Source: Bretschneidera sinensis
Taxonomy: Eukaryota > Streptophyta > Magnoliopsida > Brassicales > Akaniaceae
Reading direction: 5' to 3'
DNA length: 64,000 nt
Assembly: GCA_023935145.1 (NCBI GenBank)
Contig: CM043699.1
Coordinates: forward strand, 60,528,638 to 60,592,637
Positions 32,470-44,806 of the stretch are shown here, piece by piece (position 1 is the stretch's first letter; every line of letters starts with the position of its first letter). Made by a program: the position numbers and the translations under genes. Under the pieces are notes generated by a model. That model did no database searches. It was given only the letters and a program-made list of their open reading frames with translations, and had not been told where the DNA came from.

Positions 32470-35400
32470 ATGGCAGCAAATAGCTACTCTGAGGGACACT
32501 TTTATACTAGACCACCTTTGTTCAATGGCTCAAATTATAACTATTGGAAAAATAGAATGAAAATCTTTGTCGAAGGATAAGATTACAATCTATGGAGAAT
32601 CATAGAAGAAGGACCTAGAATTCCTTCAAAATAAATAGTTATTGGAGAGACTCTTCATACAATGCCTAAACTCAAAACTGAGTTCACTGACGAGGATTGT
32701 AAAACGATGTCTCTCAATAGCAGAGCAACAAGCATATTACATTGTGCATTAGATATTTCTGAATATAATAAAATATCTGCATGCATTTCTGCTAAAGAGA
32801 TATGGGACAAATTACAAGTCACATATGAAGGAACTAGTGAAGTAAAAAAGTCTAAAATTTACATGCTAATTTCTGAGTATGAATCATTTAAAATGTCTCT
32901 TAACGAAACCATTTCTGAAATGCACTCACGGTTCACCACTATTATAAATGGTTTAAAACTGCTTTGTAAGAATATTGAGGAGGTTGAACTAACCAGAAAA
33001 ATCTTGAGATCTCTGCCACCAGAATGGAAACCAAAGAGGACAGCCATACAGGAGGCCAAAAATCTTGACAAGCTTGATGTTGAGACACTGCTTGGGTCAT
33101 TATTGACATACGAGATGGAAGAAATGACTCCCATCGTTAATGATGATGAGAAGAAGAAAAAGCAAATAGCTCTTAAAGCTTCTACGAGCAACAAAGAAAA
33201 GGAATTAGAACAAGAAACAGAGAGCAGTGAAGAGGATGGTGAAATGGTCTTAATCACCAGACGATTCCATAGGTTCTTGTAGAAAAGCAAGAAACCTTAC
33301 ACAAAGGATCCCACCTTGAAAAGGGAACCACTTATGTGCTATGGCTGCAAGAAGCCAGGTCACATAAAAGCTGATTGTCCGATTTCAAACAAACCATACA
33401 AGGGCTTCAAAAATAAAGCTATGGTAGCAACTACCTGGAGCGATGACGAAGAAGATGAGTCATTAGACAAAGAAATCGGATACGAGGAAATTGCCAACCT
33501 TTGTTTGATGGCAATCGACGATGAAAGTGAGGTAACATCTTCTCCCTCTTCAAAAAATAATATTGTTACTAGTAGTGAAGAACTGCTAGAAATAATAAAT
33601 GAAATGCATGAAGAATTGAAGAAATTTGATTCTAGAAATTCTGTTCTTAAGAAAGAAGTATCATCTCTCTCTAAAGAGATGATAAGTCTTAGAGAAGAAA
33701 AATAAAAATTATCATCTTTACTGTATGATTCTTCTCAAGATTTTCTCAAAGATGAAAATGAGAATATGAAAAATAAAATTTCTGAATTAAATAGCACTAT
33801 ATCAAGACTTATGCTTGGTAAAGAAAAACTTGATGAAGTGCTTTCTTCCCAAAGATTAAGTGGAGGAAAATCTGGTGTAAGATACTCTCCTTTGGGAAAG
33901 CAAAAATCAAAAGAGAGCTTATTCATGAAAGCCTCTTGTGTAGATGGAGCCTCTACTTCAAAAGCTCCTAGCAAGTTTAAGAGCACTCCCTCGATGAATG
34001 CTAGGAAGTCTAGAAATTTAAATGTTTATACTAAATTGAAGCAACCTAGAAATACTCATGCTTATATGTATGCTCATTCTAGAAATGCTTATACACATCT
34101 TAGAAATAATTATCATGTTCATTCTAGGAACAATGTGTATAATCGAAGAATGCATTCTGCTCATGCTCATCCTAGGAATTACCATCATGGTTATCCTAGA
34201 AATAATTTGCATACATATGCTAGCATGTATCCTAGAATGCATCATCATTCATTTTCTGGAAATGACATGCATTTTCATACTCCTTACCATAGAAACATGT
34301 ATCCTAGGAACTATTATCCTAAGGATTATAGAAATTCACATGTAAGATATCCTAGAAATTTCTATGACTATCATGCTAGGATTATGCGTTATCAACTTAT
34401 TCATAGAGCACCACATGTTAAGAAAGTATAGGTCCCAAAAGGAACCGTATTTTCAAGGACTAACCCCAAAGGACCCAAGAAATTTTGGGTACCTAAAAGT
34501 GCTATCGTATATCCTTGTGTGATGTACATTTACCTCCACACCAAGGAGAAAGGTAACTGTTGGTACCTTGATAGCGGATGCTCGAAGCACATGACTGGTG
34601 ATAAAAGCGTTTTCAAGGAGCTAACTCTAAGAGATGGTGGACTTGTGACCATTGGAGACAATACTAAAATAAAGATCATTGGGCATGGAAAAGTTGTTAA
34701 TGATTTCTCAACCTTAGATAATGTATTGCTAGTACAAGGCCCTAAGCCAAATTTACTTAACATTAGTCAGTTATGTGACAAAGGATACAAAGTCACATTT
34801 GAGACCTCTCATTGTCTAGTTATAGACATCAAGAGCAACAAGATCAAATTCATTGGCCATAGACATGAAAATGTCTACATAGTTTATTTGAAATCCTTGC
34901 ATTCTGATAATGAAAAATGTTTTCCTGCTTTTAGTGAAAATCCATGGCTATGGCATAGAAGGCTTAGTCATGTAAACATGAACTTGCTAAAAATTGTTTC
35001 AAGAAAAGATTTAGTTATTGGACTTCCTAAAATCAATTTTGAAAAAAGACAAAGTTTGCAATGCTTGTCAAATGGGAAAACAAACTAGGATTTCTTTTAA
35101 AGCAAAAAATGTAGTCTCAACTACTAGAATTTTGGAACTTTTGCATATGGACTTATTTAGTCCAATTAGTACCATTAGTCTAGGTGGCCATCAATATGCT
35201 CTTGTTATTGTTGATGACTATTCAAGATATACCTTTTTTATTTTTATTGCTTACAAAGATGAAGCTTTCAAAGGATTTGAAAAGTTTTGCAAAAAGGTAC
35301 AAAATGAAAAAGGAATTTGTATTTCAAGCATAAGAAGTGATCATGGCAAAGAATTTGAAAATCAAAGCTTTTCAAAATTTTGTGATAAAAATGGAATTAA

Positions 35401-37614
35401 TCACAACTTTTCAGCTCCTAGAACTCCTCAACAAAATGGAGTTGTTGAGAGGAAAAATAGAGTTCTAGAAGAATTTTCAAGAACTATGCTTTGTGAAAAT
35501 AATTTACCAAAATACTTTTGGGCTGAAGCCGTGAATACTTCTTGCTATATATTAAATAGAATTTTGATAAAGCCTCTGCTTGATAAAACTCCATATGAAC
35601 TATTGAAAGGGAGAAAGCCCAATATTTCCTATTTTCGTGCTTTTGGTAGTAAATGCTTCATCTTAAATAACAATAAAACTAACTTAGGTAAATTTGATTC
35701 CAATACTGATGAAGGAATATTTTTAGGATATTCAACTACTAGTAAGGCTTATAGAGTTTTCAATAAGAGAACTCTAGTGGTAGAAGAATCTGTGCATGTA
35801 ACTATTGATGAATCTAACCTAATGAGTAGTAGAGAAGTTTCCTTTAAAGATGATGCAGATTTTATTCCAAGAATGGAAACTCCTACTCCTATTGTTGACC
35901 CAAAAGTGAGTTCACATCAAGCAAATGAAGAGATGAAAACTTCCAATGTGGACCAACCATTCTCAAGTCAACAAGAGGAAAGTCTACCCAAGGATTGAAG
36001 GTATGTAAATTATCATCCCATTGATCAAGTGATTGGTGATCCTTCACAAGGGGTAAGAACTCGCTCTTCCATTAGAATTATTTGCAATTTTGTAGCTTAT
36101 TTGTCTCAAGTAGAACCTAAGAAATTTATAAAAGCTGAAAAAGATAATGATTGGATAATTGCAATGCAGGAAGAGATAAATCAATTTGAGAGAAACAATA
36201 TTTGGAAACTAGTTCCAAGACCTAAAGATCATTCAATTATTGGAACTAAATAGGTATATAGAAATAAAATGGATGAAAATGGTATAGTAACTAGAAATAA
36301 GGCTAGATTAGTTGCTAAGGGATATAACTAAGAAGAAGGAATAGATTTTGATGAAACCTATGCTCCCGTAGCTAGATTAGAAACCATTCGAATGTTATTA
36401 GCCTTTGCATGCTTTAATAAATTTAAGTTACTTCAAATGGATGTGAAAACTGCCTTTTTAAATGGCTTTATAGAATAAGAGGTTTATGTTGAGCAACCTC
36501 TTGGATTTGAAAATCCTAGTATTCCAAATCATGTCTACAAGCTTTTTAAAGCTCTATATGGGATGAAGCAAGCTCCAAGAGCATGGTATGAAAGACTAAG
36601 TAAATTTTGATTGACAATGATTTTGTAAGAGGTAGAATAGACATAACTCTCTTCACAAAAACTCACAAAAATGACACTTTGATAGTTCAAATTTATGTTG
36701 ATGATATTATATTTGGTGCTACTAATGAATCTATGTGTCAAGAGTTTGCAAAGTGCATGCAAGGTGAATTTGAAATGAGCATGATGGGAGAACTTACCTA
36801 CTTCCTTGGACTTCAAATCAAGCAACTAAAAGGAGGAATCTTCATCAATCAACAGAAGTACATCAAGGACCTACTAAAGAGGTTCGGGATGGAAAGGTCA
36901 AAGCCACTTGGAACGCCTATGAGCACAACTACTAAACTTGATCTTGATGAAGGAGGTAAAACTGTAGATTCTAAATATTATAGAAGCATGATAGGTGTTT
37001 TACTTTATTTAACTGCAAGTAGACCTGATATAATGTTCAGTGTATGCATGTGTGCTAGATTTCAGGTTAATCCTAAGGAATCACATGTAGTTGCAGTAAA
37101 AAGAATCATTTGATATCTACAAGGAACCCAAACCATAAGATTATGGTACTCTAGAGATTCATCTTTTGAGCTTGTAGGTTATTCAGATACTAATTTTGCT
37201 GGATGTAGGTTAGATAGAAAGAGCACAAGTGGAACATGCCAATTCTTAGGTGCTATGTTAACTTCTTGGTTTTTCAAGAAACAGAATTTTCGTTGCACTA
37301 TCAACCGCTGAGGCGGAATATGTAGCAGCTGGAAGTTGTTGTGCCCAAGTGTTATGGATGAAACAACAACTAGAAGACTATGGCATGACCTCAAAAATAT
37401 TCCTATATTTTGTGATAATACTAGTGCTATCAACCTAACCAAAAATCCTATTCAGCACTCTAGAACCAAGCATATAGAGATTAGACATCATTTCCTAAGA
37501 GACCATGCTCAAAAAGGTGATATAAGATTAGAATTCATACCTTCAGAAGATCAAATAGCTGATATTCTTACAAAACCCCTAAGTGAAGCTAGTTTTGTAA
37601 GATTAGAATGTTGA
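32470..37614 (+). pseudogene. Copia gag-pol polyprotein, broken (SIRE-like element)
   Basis: The ATG at 32470 begins a gag with FNGSNYNYWKNRMK near 32520, a UBN2-type core, and an intact CCHC knuckle CYGCKKPGHIKADC at 33337-33378. A coiled-coil stretch follows (33560-33860), then a Tyr/His/Asn/Arg-rich part with PRN and SRN repeats (34021-34400). Protease has WYLDSGCSKHM near 34560; pre-integrase is near 34950; the integrase core at 35140-35480 retains D, D and the PQQNGVVERKN block. RT has YVDD at 36694-36705 and RNase H ends at 37614. Stops lie at 32578, 32632, 33280, 33703, 34429, 35996 and 36251 among others, and the frame changes near 35060 and 36260-36610. No functional product is expected. 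Confidence 0.93.
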
Positions 37615-37791
37615 TGGGATTGCTTGATTTTGATAAATTGAATGTTTGATTGCATCTCATTTCATCATTTGCATGTTTGACATTGAGTGAAAGAGTATTA
37701 ATCCTTGTTTAATTATTTCCCTCACTCAAAAATTTCATATATAAACAAATTCGTGCTAAAAAAATTCAAGACTGAAAATTTTACTAAGGGT
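37615..37791. other. Spacer after gag-pol
   Basis: Short non-coding stretch between the RNase H end and the internal palindrome array. Confidence 0.6.
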
Positions 37792-38106
37792 CCAGTCGGC
37801 TGGTAAATGTTCTTCAGTCGACTGGTAAGTCACTGCCAGATCTTCCAGTCGACTGGTAATTTTGACCCAGTCGATTGGTATATCTCTGCCAAATATTCTA
37901 GACGACTGGTAAGTCTTCTCCAGTCGTCTATTAGATCAAATCCCTGTTTGGAGCCAATTTTTGAAAAACTCTTGTCATCCAGTCGACTGGAAAAGGTAGC
38001 CCAGTCGAGTGGTAACTTACTGTCAATTCACCCAGTCGACTGGTTCATAAACCCAGTCGACTGGTATAAAAACTGTTCATCTTTCCAAAGCTACTCAGTC
38101 GACTGG
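37792..38106. repeat. Internal array of CCAGTCGACTGG-type palindromes
   Basis: About eleven sites in 315 bp, four of them perfect and the rest with one to four changes, lying between gag-pol and the accessory ORF. The motif is the one in both LTRs, but the spacer sequences differ, so this is not a simple copy of LTR sequence. Confidence 0.88.
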
Positions 38107-38117
38107 TAACGCAATTC

Positions 38118-38125
38118 TATATAAG
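38118..38125 (+). promoter_or_regulatory. Candidate internal promoter TATA box before the accessory ORF
   Basis: TATATAAG about 11 bp downstream of the last palindrome and about 220 bp upstream of the first accessory codons. The palindromes-then-TATA order repeats that of the LTR promoter. Promoter activity is inferred, not shown. Confidence 0.55.
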
Positions 38126-38344
38126 GGACTGTTCATTTGTCTGTTTTTTTACGCCATTTTTTAGCACCCCTGTTTTCTCTCTATAGAAAAATTCACCCTT
38201 TTGATCCAAAAACCATCCAAATTTCATCTAAACACACCGATCTACTCATCCACAAAGAGATTTTTGACTTTCTACGGTTAAAATCTCTTATTTTCACCAA
38301 AATCAATTTTCTCCAAAAACTCTTTTTTCTTCAAAAAAAGCGAT

Positions 38345-39598
38345 AAGATCCGAATAAAATTCACCACGAGTGGACCAAATGCCCCTAAAAAGCCAAGGTC
38401 TTCAAAACCTTCGGCATCGGAGTCGAAAGGAAAGGGAGCAGCGAGCTCATCTGGAAAGGAGCCCAGAACAGAGTTGGAGGAGACTCTGTTTTACAGTCCG
38501 GTGGCACATACAAGGTATAACTCGATAATTCGTCACAAGAAAATCATGACGGGTAGAGTCGTTGATTTCGACTCTATCCGCCATCGAAATTTTGATATTC
38601 TACCAGCCTTTGAGGCAATAAATCTGACCTCACTGGTCAGAATTGATGGGAAATATTACCCGCGACTGATTCACTAGTTCTACGCGAACTTGGTGAAACC
38701 CAGTCCTCTGGCTCTGAGATTCAGAACCAGAGTCAGCGGTGTGGAGTTTGAGGTCAACACTGACCTCTTGATGAGCCTTCTGAGAATCCCTGTAAGGGGG
38801 ATTCAATGGAGTCTAGATGGATGGCCAGACAACTTTGAGGTCGAGGAGGCCTGTCAAATAGTCAGGGGAGACCCTAACTATGTGTACAGACCCACTACAT
38901 TTCACACATATAGTGACATGCCCCTCGACTCAAAGTTGTTTCAGCTGATTGTCAGTTGGACCATCCACCCGAGACTCGGGAGTCGAGGGTATCTATTTAA
39001 AATAGATACAGTATTGATTTGGTGCCTTAAATCTGGGCACCACTTCAATATATATCCTCTGCTGCTTGCCAACATGATAAACGGCGAAGAAAATGACTCA
39101 GGGTGTCTTCCTTATGGGATGCTTATTACGCTTATCCTCCAGCACTTCCGGGTACCTTTGCCTGCCTCCGAGGCTCAGGATATCGGATTGACGGACATCA
39201 TCAATATCTCATCACTGAAGAAGATGGGATGTACTATTCGTGAAGAGTTCCTCTATCCGAAGGCCGAAAAGTGTCTGAGGATCCGAAAGGATGCGAGCGA
39301 CAGTGATGAGGATGCTGCTGCTGATACAGCTGCTGAGATGGAGACGGATACCCGAGCACCTCCCATTGGTGCCTCGAGTACTGGTCAGGCTGGATATGAT
39401 GACATCCTACGAGCTATCTGGAGCCTTCAGATGACGATAGAGTCCGGTTTTCAGTCCATGCAGTCTGAGTACCAGAGACTGAACACCTCCATCGACCACC
39501 TACAGGACGACTTCGAGTTACATCGAGAGCACACCAAGGGTTCCCTAGCTGAGATTAGGGAACTTCTTCGTGATGGCTCGGACTCTCCCGCTTCTTGA
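38345..39598 (+). pseudogene. Accessory ORF of the SIRE-like element (putative plant transposon protein type)
   Basis: One frame runs from about 38345 to the stop at 39596-39598, broken only by TAG at 38675-38677; no ATG is seen at the expected start, so it is probably mutated. The N-terminal part is Lys/Ser/Pro-rich (KKPRSSKPSASESKGKG). The central domain includes FYANLVKP, then a VSGVEFEVN segment, HPRLGS and LIWCLKSGHHFN. This is the layout of the putative plant transposon protein domain seen in Athila-type and other elements. The C-terminal part is acidic (DSDEDAAADTAAEMETD) followed by a heptad-rich probable coiled coil (about 39400-39570). The role is unknown. SIRE elements often have an env-like ORF here; I see no convincing membrane segment, so envelope function is not supported. 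Confidence 0.75.
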
Positions 39599-40269
39599 GT
39601 CTATGTCTTTATTATGTACTTAGTGTTTTTCCAGCTCTTATCATATAGCACGGACATATCTTGTATTATTTTGTCTTAGTTATGGCTCTATGAAGCCCGT
39701 TTATGTATTGACTTTTTATATATGATGATTTATTTCTATTAGCCATATTTCTTGCACCTATTTACGCTATTTGTGATATGTTATCACTGTTTTAAAACTC
39801 TGTTTAGTCACTAAACTGCTTTAAAATGCTTACACGTGTATGAAAACTTCCGGTTCTTCCCGGGAAGGCTTTCGAAATCCGAAAGAAGCCAAATTTTCGC
39901 GTACAAGTTTTTTTTCTAATACTCTAGATGATTGTATTGTCCAATTAGCTTATTTTTGATTTTATGCCCCCTTTAGTTGCTGTTGTCAAAACGGGAGAGA
40001 AAAATGAGAAAAACGAGAAAATCTAAGTGAACACAACCAATGCATAGATTTAGGGGGAGCATTGCTCCATAGCCTTATAAAAATGTTTATTGATTGGTTG
40101 AGTTTGATTCTAGATTGGTTGAAAGAAATATAAACTACGTTTGCTTGTTTATAGGGTGGTTTTACTCGAAAAACAGAGGAGACTGTCCAAATTTTTGTAA
40201 AATCTTAACACTTAGCTTTTAAAATTGCTTTCACATTATTAGTTTTGTCATCATCAAAAAGGGGGAGAT
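39599..40269 (+). other. 3' untranslated region and polypurine tract of the SIRE-like element
   Basis: Non-coding, ending with AAAAAGGGGGAGA at about 40257-40269, the plus-strand priming tract directly before the LTR. An inverted-looking GC-rich patch (CTTCCGGTTCTTCCCGGGAAGG) sits near 39847, reminiscent of the TTCC..GGAA pair in R/U5. Confidence 0.75.
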
Positions 40270-41517
40270 TGTTGACCCTCGCCCGTATTTTAATGATGGC
40301 AAAACACAACTGTTATTTTTCTAACAAGTTTAAGCTAAGTTGTATTAAGGATCAAACACATTCAACCAAGGAACAAAGTGCAAGAACTCGAACCAAATCA
40401 AGTATTAAGTGAAGACTGAAGATCTAGTATAGGTTTAAGGTTTTAGAACCATTGTAAGTCTGACTTATACACTGTAATAGCTTGTTCAATGGCTCGAACA
40501 AAAAAGATTTTCTAAACTGATCGTTTTAAAACAAATGTTTTTAAAAAACAGAAGAAAAACTAGGTTGGAAGACAACCCAGTCGACTAGGTACATATACCA
40601 GTCGACTGGTATATAAGACATAAGGTCCCCAGTCGACTGGATAAATCAACCCAGTCGACTGGTACGTGGACAGTAAGTCCCCAGTCGACTGGATGAATCA
40701 ACCCAGTCGACTGGTAAAATGGACAGAAAGTTCACAGTCAACTGGATGAAATATACCAGTCGACTGGATACCCAGAAGGTCTGAAAACGTGATTTTTTCA
40801 AGTGAACCCAATCGACTGGTATCACGACCCAGTCGACTGGTAGTTCAAAAATATGACCGTTGGACTCCAAATCTGAACGTTTTAAAGTGAATCTTTTTCA
40901 AATTAAAGTCCTAACGGCCATATTAATTGATTGCTATATAAACTCATTCATTTAAGCATTCAAAACGAGCTGCATACATTCAAAAAGAGTTGATCTCACA
41001 CAATCAAGTTTTTATACTCTTGAAACACAAAAAGCTTTGAAATAATCTTATTGAGCCATTTCTTCAAGCTTTACTTTGAAAGAGAGATATTTCTGTTGTA
41101 ATAAGCTTTCATTTGCTGTCTCTCTACCTTTTACTTTACAACATCTTTTGTAAAGAGATTACTTCCGAGAGGAAGGGGAAACTTCCGAAAGGAAGGGGAT
41201 TGTTCGGTTTAAACAACACCTGTAAGTTTGCTTGTGTACGGTTTATGCAACACCTGGCTAAGTTGTGCGACTAAGTTACTTAGTGGATTCTTCAAGGAGT
41301 TCCTTGAAGAGAGTGGATGTAGGGTCGGAACGTATCCGATATTGCCGAACCACTATAATCTGAGTTTGCATCCTCTTCTCCCTAAACTCTTTATTTACAG
41401 CATATTACTTGTTTTAATTGTTTGCTGCTTATTCCTTTTTATAAACTTGTATTAATTCAGCAAAAAGTTTTAAAAACCCAATTCACCCCCCCTCTTGGGT
41501 TAAAACCTCGATCTACA
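40270..41517 (+). repeat. 3' LTR of the SIRE-like element
   Basis: 1248 bp, nearly identical to 31167-32414, with a palindrome array at 40576-40840 (ten sites, seven perfect). It ends TCTACA and is followed by AGTAG, the right duplication. Confidence 0.93.
40576..40840. repeat. Array of CCAGTCGACTGG palindromes in the 3' LTR
   Basis: Ten sites, seven perfect. The sites that are imperfect differ from those imperfect in the 5' LTR, showing independent mutation after insertion. Confidence 0.9.
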
Positions 41518-42312
41518 AGTAGCTTAACACTTTTCTTCCAGCTGAAGGATAATTGAAGTTTTGATTCTTTAAGAATTGTGTGATCTAAATAATTTTCATT
41601 GATCTTTTATTTCTTCACTATTTATATATCTTCTGTATTTATTAAAAATTATTATCTTGGTTGATTGATGCGAAGGGCCCGTTGTTCAATTATCAGGTCA
41701 ATAAATTGCCATTTAGAACTTTAAATCCGTAATTTTTTAAATGTTCTAATATTAGTGGTAAAATAACAAAGTTGATTATAGAGGGATTTTCGATTTATGT
41801 TATGGAGATATATAACCTAGTCTAAATGAATCGAGCTTGTGTATTTGTTGGCTAGAATTGGTAATCTCTCTAATTATTAATGCTGTCAATAGATTAAATC
41901 CTAAGAGCTTGTTTAGGGTTGTTTATTAAGAAGGGAAGTAACTAAAGAGCTTGTTTTGGTTATCGAGAAAGTAAGGAGAGATAGGTTGTTAGAGCTTGTT
42001 AATAACCATAACCAATTTAATGAAGAATAGAAGATTTTATCCTTGTATCTGTGATCAATTCTTTGAACCAATTATGAAATTATACCTTTGGTTGGATATT
42101 TGCCTGATATTGATTTCTCCTTAGTTTTTAGTTGATTAGACTTGCTTTCTCTTTTATTTCACTTCGAAATTTCAAACCCCCTTTTTCTTTGCTTTAATTT
42201 TCATTAAAATAAATCTACCCAATCTATGTGGATACGACCTTGCTCATCACTGTTACAATTTGTATTTTTTGAGAGTGAGAATTTTATTATTTGTTGGATT
42301 CGAAACCCATCA
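41518..42312 (+). repeat. Athila-like 5' LTR, second piece
   Basis: Resumes at AGTAGCTTAAC, matching the other LTR at 50704, and ends ACCCATCA at 42312. With the first piece the LTR totals about 1441 bp against 1420 bp for the 3' LTR; the difference is mainly the 20-bp duplication at 31008-31047. Confidence 0.9.
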
Positions 42313-42318
42313 AATTTT

Positions 42319-42336
42319 TGGCACCGTTGCCGGGGA
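42319..42336 (+). promoter_or_regulatory. Primer-binding site of the Athila-like element
   Basis: TGGCACCGTTGCCGGGGA, close to the TGGCGCCGTTGCCGGGGA site characteristic of Athila elements, six bases after the LTR. Confidence 0.9.
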
Positions 42337-42360
42337 TTGGTGTTAATTAGATTTATTTTA

Positions 42361-43840
42361 ATGCTTCGTTCTTCTCGTGTAGGTGTTCTCCAATACGATT
42401 CTGAGATTGAGAAGACGGCTCGGAAGTTGAGGAAGGAAGTTAAATTCCGAGACAAACAAGCATCTTCATCCTCACCCCCCGGATTTAATTTTGTACTTGA
42501 CTTGGTTGATTCATCTAGCGATTCTAAAATAGAAGAAGCAATGGCCAATCAAGAGAGAACTTTAAGGGAATTGGCTGCACCAAATGTAAATCAACAGCCA
42601 CTCTGCATTACATATCCAGCTTTGGAAGTGGGTTTTGAGTTAAAATCTGAATTGATCCATTTGTTCCCAAATTTTTGTGGTATTGAGAATTAAGATCCTC
42701 ACAAGCATCTAAAGGAATTCCACGTGGTGTGTTCAAGCATCAAACCGCAAGGAGTGACCGAATAAAAAATCAAATTACGTGCTTTTCCATTCTCGCTGAC
42801 TGAAAAAGCAAAGGATTGGTTATTTTATTTACCCCTTGGCTCTATAACCACATGGATGGAGATGGTGAGATTGCTTCTTGATAAATTTTTCTTTGTATCA
42901 CGAGCTGCTAGCATTAGAAGGGAGATATGTGGAATAAAACAGAAAGATACAGAGACCCTTCATGAGTATTGGGAAAGATTTAAGCAACTCTATGCAAGCT
43001 GCCCACAACATGGAATTTCTAAATAGCTCTTCATTCAATATTTCTATGAAGGGCAACTACCCATGGAAAGGAAGATGATGGATGCAATGAGTGGAGGTGC
43101 CATAGTGAACAAAATTCCTCGTGACGCTAGAGATTTGATCTCCATCATAGCCGCTAACTCACAACAATTTGGATTCAGGCAGGACACATCTCCAATAAGG
43201 GTGAATGAGGTAAGTATATCTTCCCTTGAAAATCAATTTATCCAATCTTACTTCTATTGTTCAATAGTTAGCTGTAGGAAATATGCAACATGTGAAAGCT
43301 TGTGGGATTTGTGCTACCATCGGTCATCCAACTGACATGTGCCCTACACTTCGAGATGATTCCTATGAGCATGCCAATGTAGCTAGAGGATTTCCAGGCC
43401 CACCACCAAGGAAATACGATCCCTATTCAAATATCTACAACCCAGGATGGAGGGATCATCCCAATATCAGCTATGGAGCAAGACCACAATTCCAACACTT
43501 TCAGCATAGACTACCTGCTCCACCACCACAACAAACCTCCACAAGTTCAGGTATGTCTCTAGAAGAAATTGTTAAATCACTTGCAACTAACACACAACAA
43601 TTTAAGCAGGAGACAAGAACAAGCATTCAGCAACTAGAGAATCAAATGAGTCAATTGGCATCTTCTATGAACATATTGGAATCTCAATGTAAATTTCCCT
43701 CACAAACTGTTGTTAACCCAAAACAAAATGCTAGTGTAGTTACCTTGAGAAGCGGGAAGGAGTTAAAGGAACCTAGTAAAGCAGCACATGGAGAAGAAAT
43801 TGAAAAAGAAGTAGTTCCTCCTCAACCCCAAACTGACTAG
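42361..43840 (+). pseudogene. Athila-like gag, broken
   Basis: The ATG at 42361 opens a frame with the retrotransposon gag domain (KAKDWLFYLPLGSITTW, RREICGIKQKDTETLHEYW). Stops at 42691, 42763 and 43024 interrupt it, and a frameshift near 43275 moves reading to a second frame. There an intact CCHC knuckle CGICATIGHPTDMC lies at about 43301-43342. A Pro/Gln-rich linker with a short coiled coil follows up to the stop at 43838. Gag packages element RNA; this copy cannot make the full protein. Confidence 0.88.
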
Positions 43841-44806
43841 CTTAGAGGACTCGATAGTGAACAACCAAAGGCATTGGTGATAAATCTTCCCTTTCCTAAT
43901 AGATTGACTAAATCCAAGAAAGAAGAGGAAGAGAAGGAAATTCTTGAAACTTTTTGCAAGGTTGAGGTAAATATTCCCTTACTTGATACAATTAAACAAG
44001 TGCCTCGATATGCTAAATTTCTCAAGGAGTTGTGCACCAACAAGAGGAAATTGAAAGGTAATAAAAAGATAAGTATGGTGGAAAATGTTTCAGCCGTCCT
44101 CCAGAAAAAATTACCTCCAAAATGCAAGGACCCAGGTATGTTTACTATTCCTTGCAAACTAGGTGATGTTAGGATTGAGAAAGCAATGCTAGATCTAGGA
44201 GCTTCAATAAATGTTACGCCTCTCTCTATTTATTTATCTTTGAATATTGGTCCATTAAAAGAAATAGGTGTGATTATTCAACTTGCTGATAGATCTAATG
44301 TATATCCTGAAGGAGTTTTGGAGGATGTCTTAGTACAAGTTAATGGGTTGGTCTTTCCTGCTGATTTTTATGTTCTTGACATGGAAGAAGATGACTCTTC
44401 TAATTCAACACTAATGTTATTAGGAAGGTCATTTCTAAAAACATCTAAGACAAAAATTGATGTGCATGATGGTACACTCACAATAGAATTTGAGGGTGAA
44501 ATTATTAAATTCAATATTTATGATGCCATGAGGTACCCTAATGATGTGTCTTCTGTTTTTGTTATGGATGTTATTGACCCGTTGGTGCAAGAAATCTTTG
44601 ATCTAATTGATGATGATAAGCTAAAAGTTACACTTAGCAGGCATTTCACTCTTGAAGGGCTACTAAAGATCATGAAGAAGTTTGTGTTGGAGTCCGACCT
44701 GCAAGATGCAATCTATGAATTGGAATCACTTAAACCTATAAGGTATGATGTGTCTTACATTGAGTTTCCTCTTTCTCCCACAAAACTTCTTCCTTCTATT
44801 GTGTAG
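43841..44806 (+). pseudogene. Athila-like protease region
   Basis: Same frame as the second half of gag, separated by one stop at 43838-43840 and open to 44804. Aspartic protease core near 44185 is LDLGASINVTP, with the flap region (DRSNVYPEGVLEDVLV) and LLGRSFLKTSKTKIDV typical of Athila and Tat proteases. Otherwise this is one of the best-kept coding parts of the window. It was part of a gag-pol polyprotein. Confidence 0.88.

Larger units (their letters stand above)
31167..41517 (+). mobile_element. SIRE-like Ty1/Copia retrotransposon with accessory ORF (10.35 kb)
   Basis: LTRs of equal length, 1248 bp (31167-32414 and 40270-41517), TGTTGACCC to CTACA, with duplication AGTAA/AGTAG (one mismatch). 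TGGTATCAGAGC follows the 5' LTR and AAAAAGGGGGAGA precedes the 3' LTR. The LTRs look only a few percent different, making it the youngest complete element here. After gag-pol (to 37614) comes 2.6 kb with a palindrome array, a TATA box and an accessory ORF. The large size, long LTRs and extra 3' ORF fit the SIRE/Maximus group. The polyprotein is nevertheless broken in many places. Confidence 0.93.

Noticed and set aside
38345..39598. Calling the SIRE accessory ORF an envelope gene
   Set aside because: No signal peptide, transmembrane segment or fusion-like features were seen; the domain layout matches the putative plant transposon protein instead.
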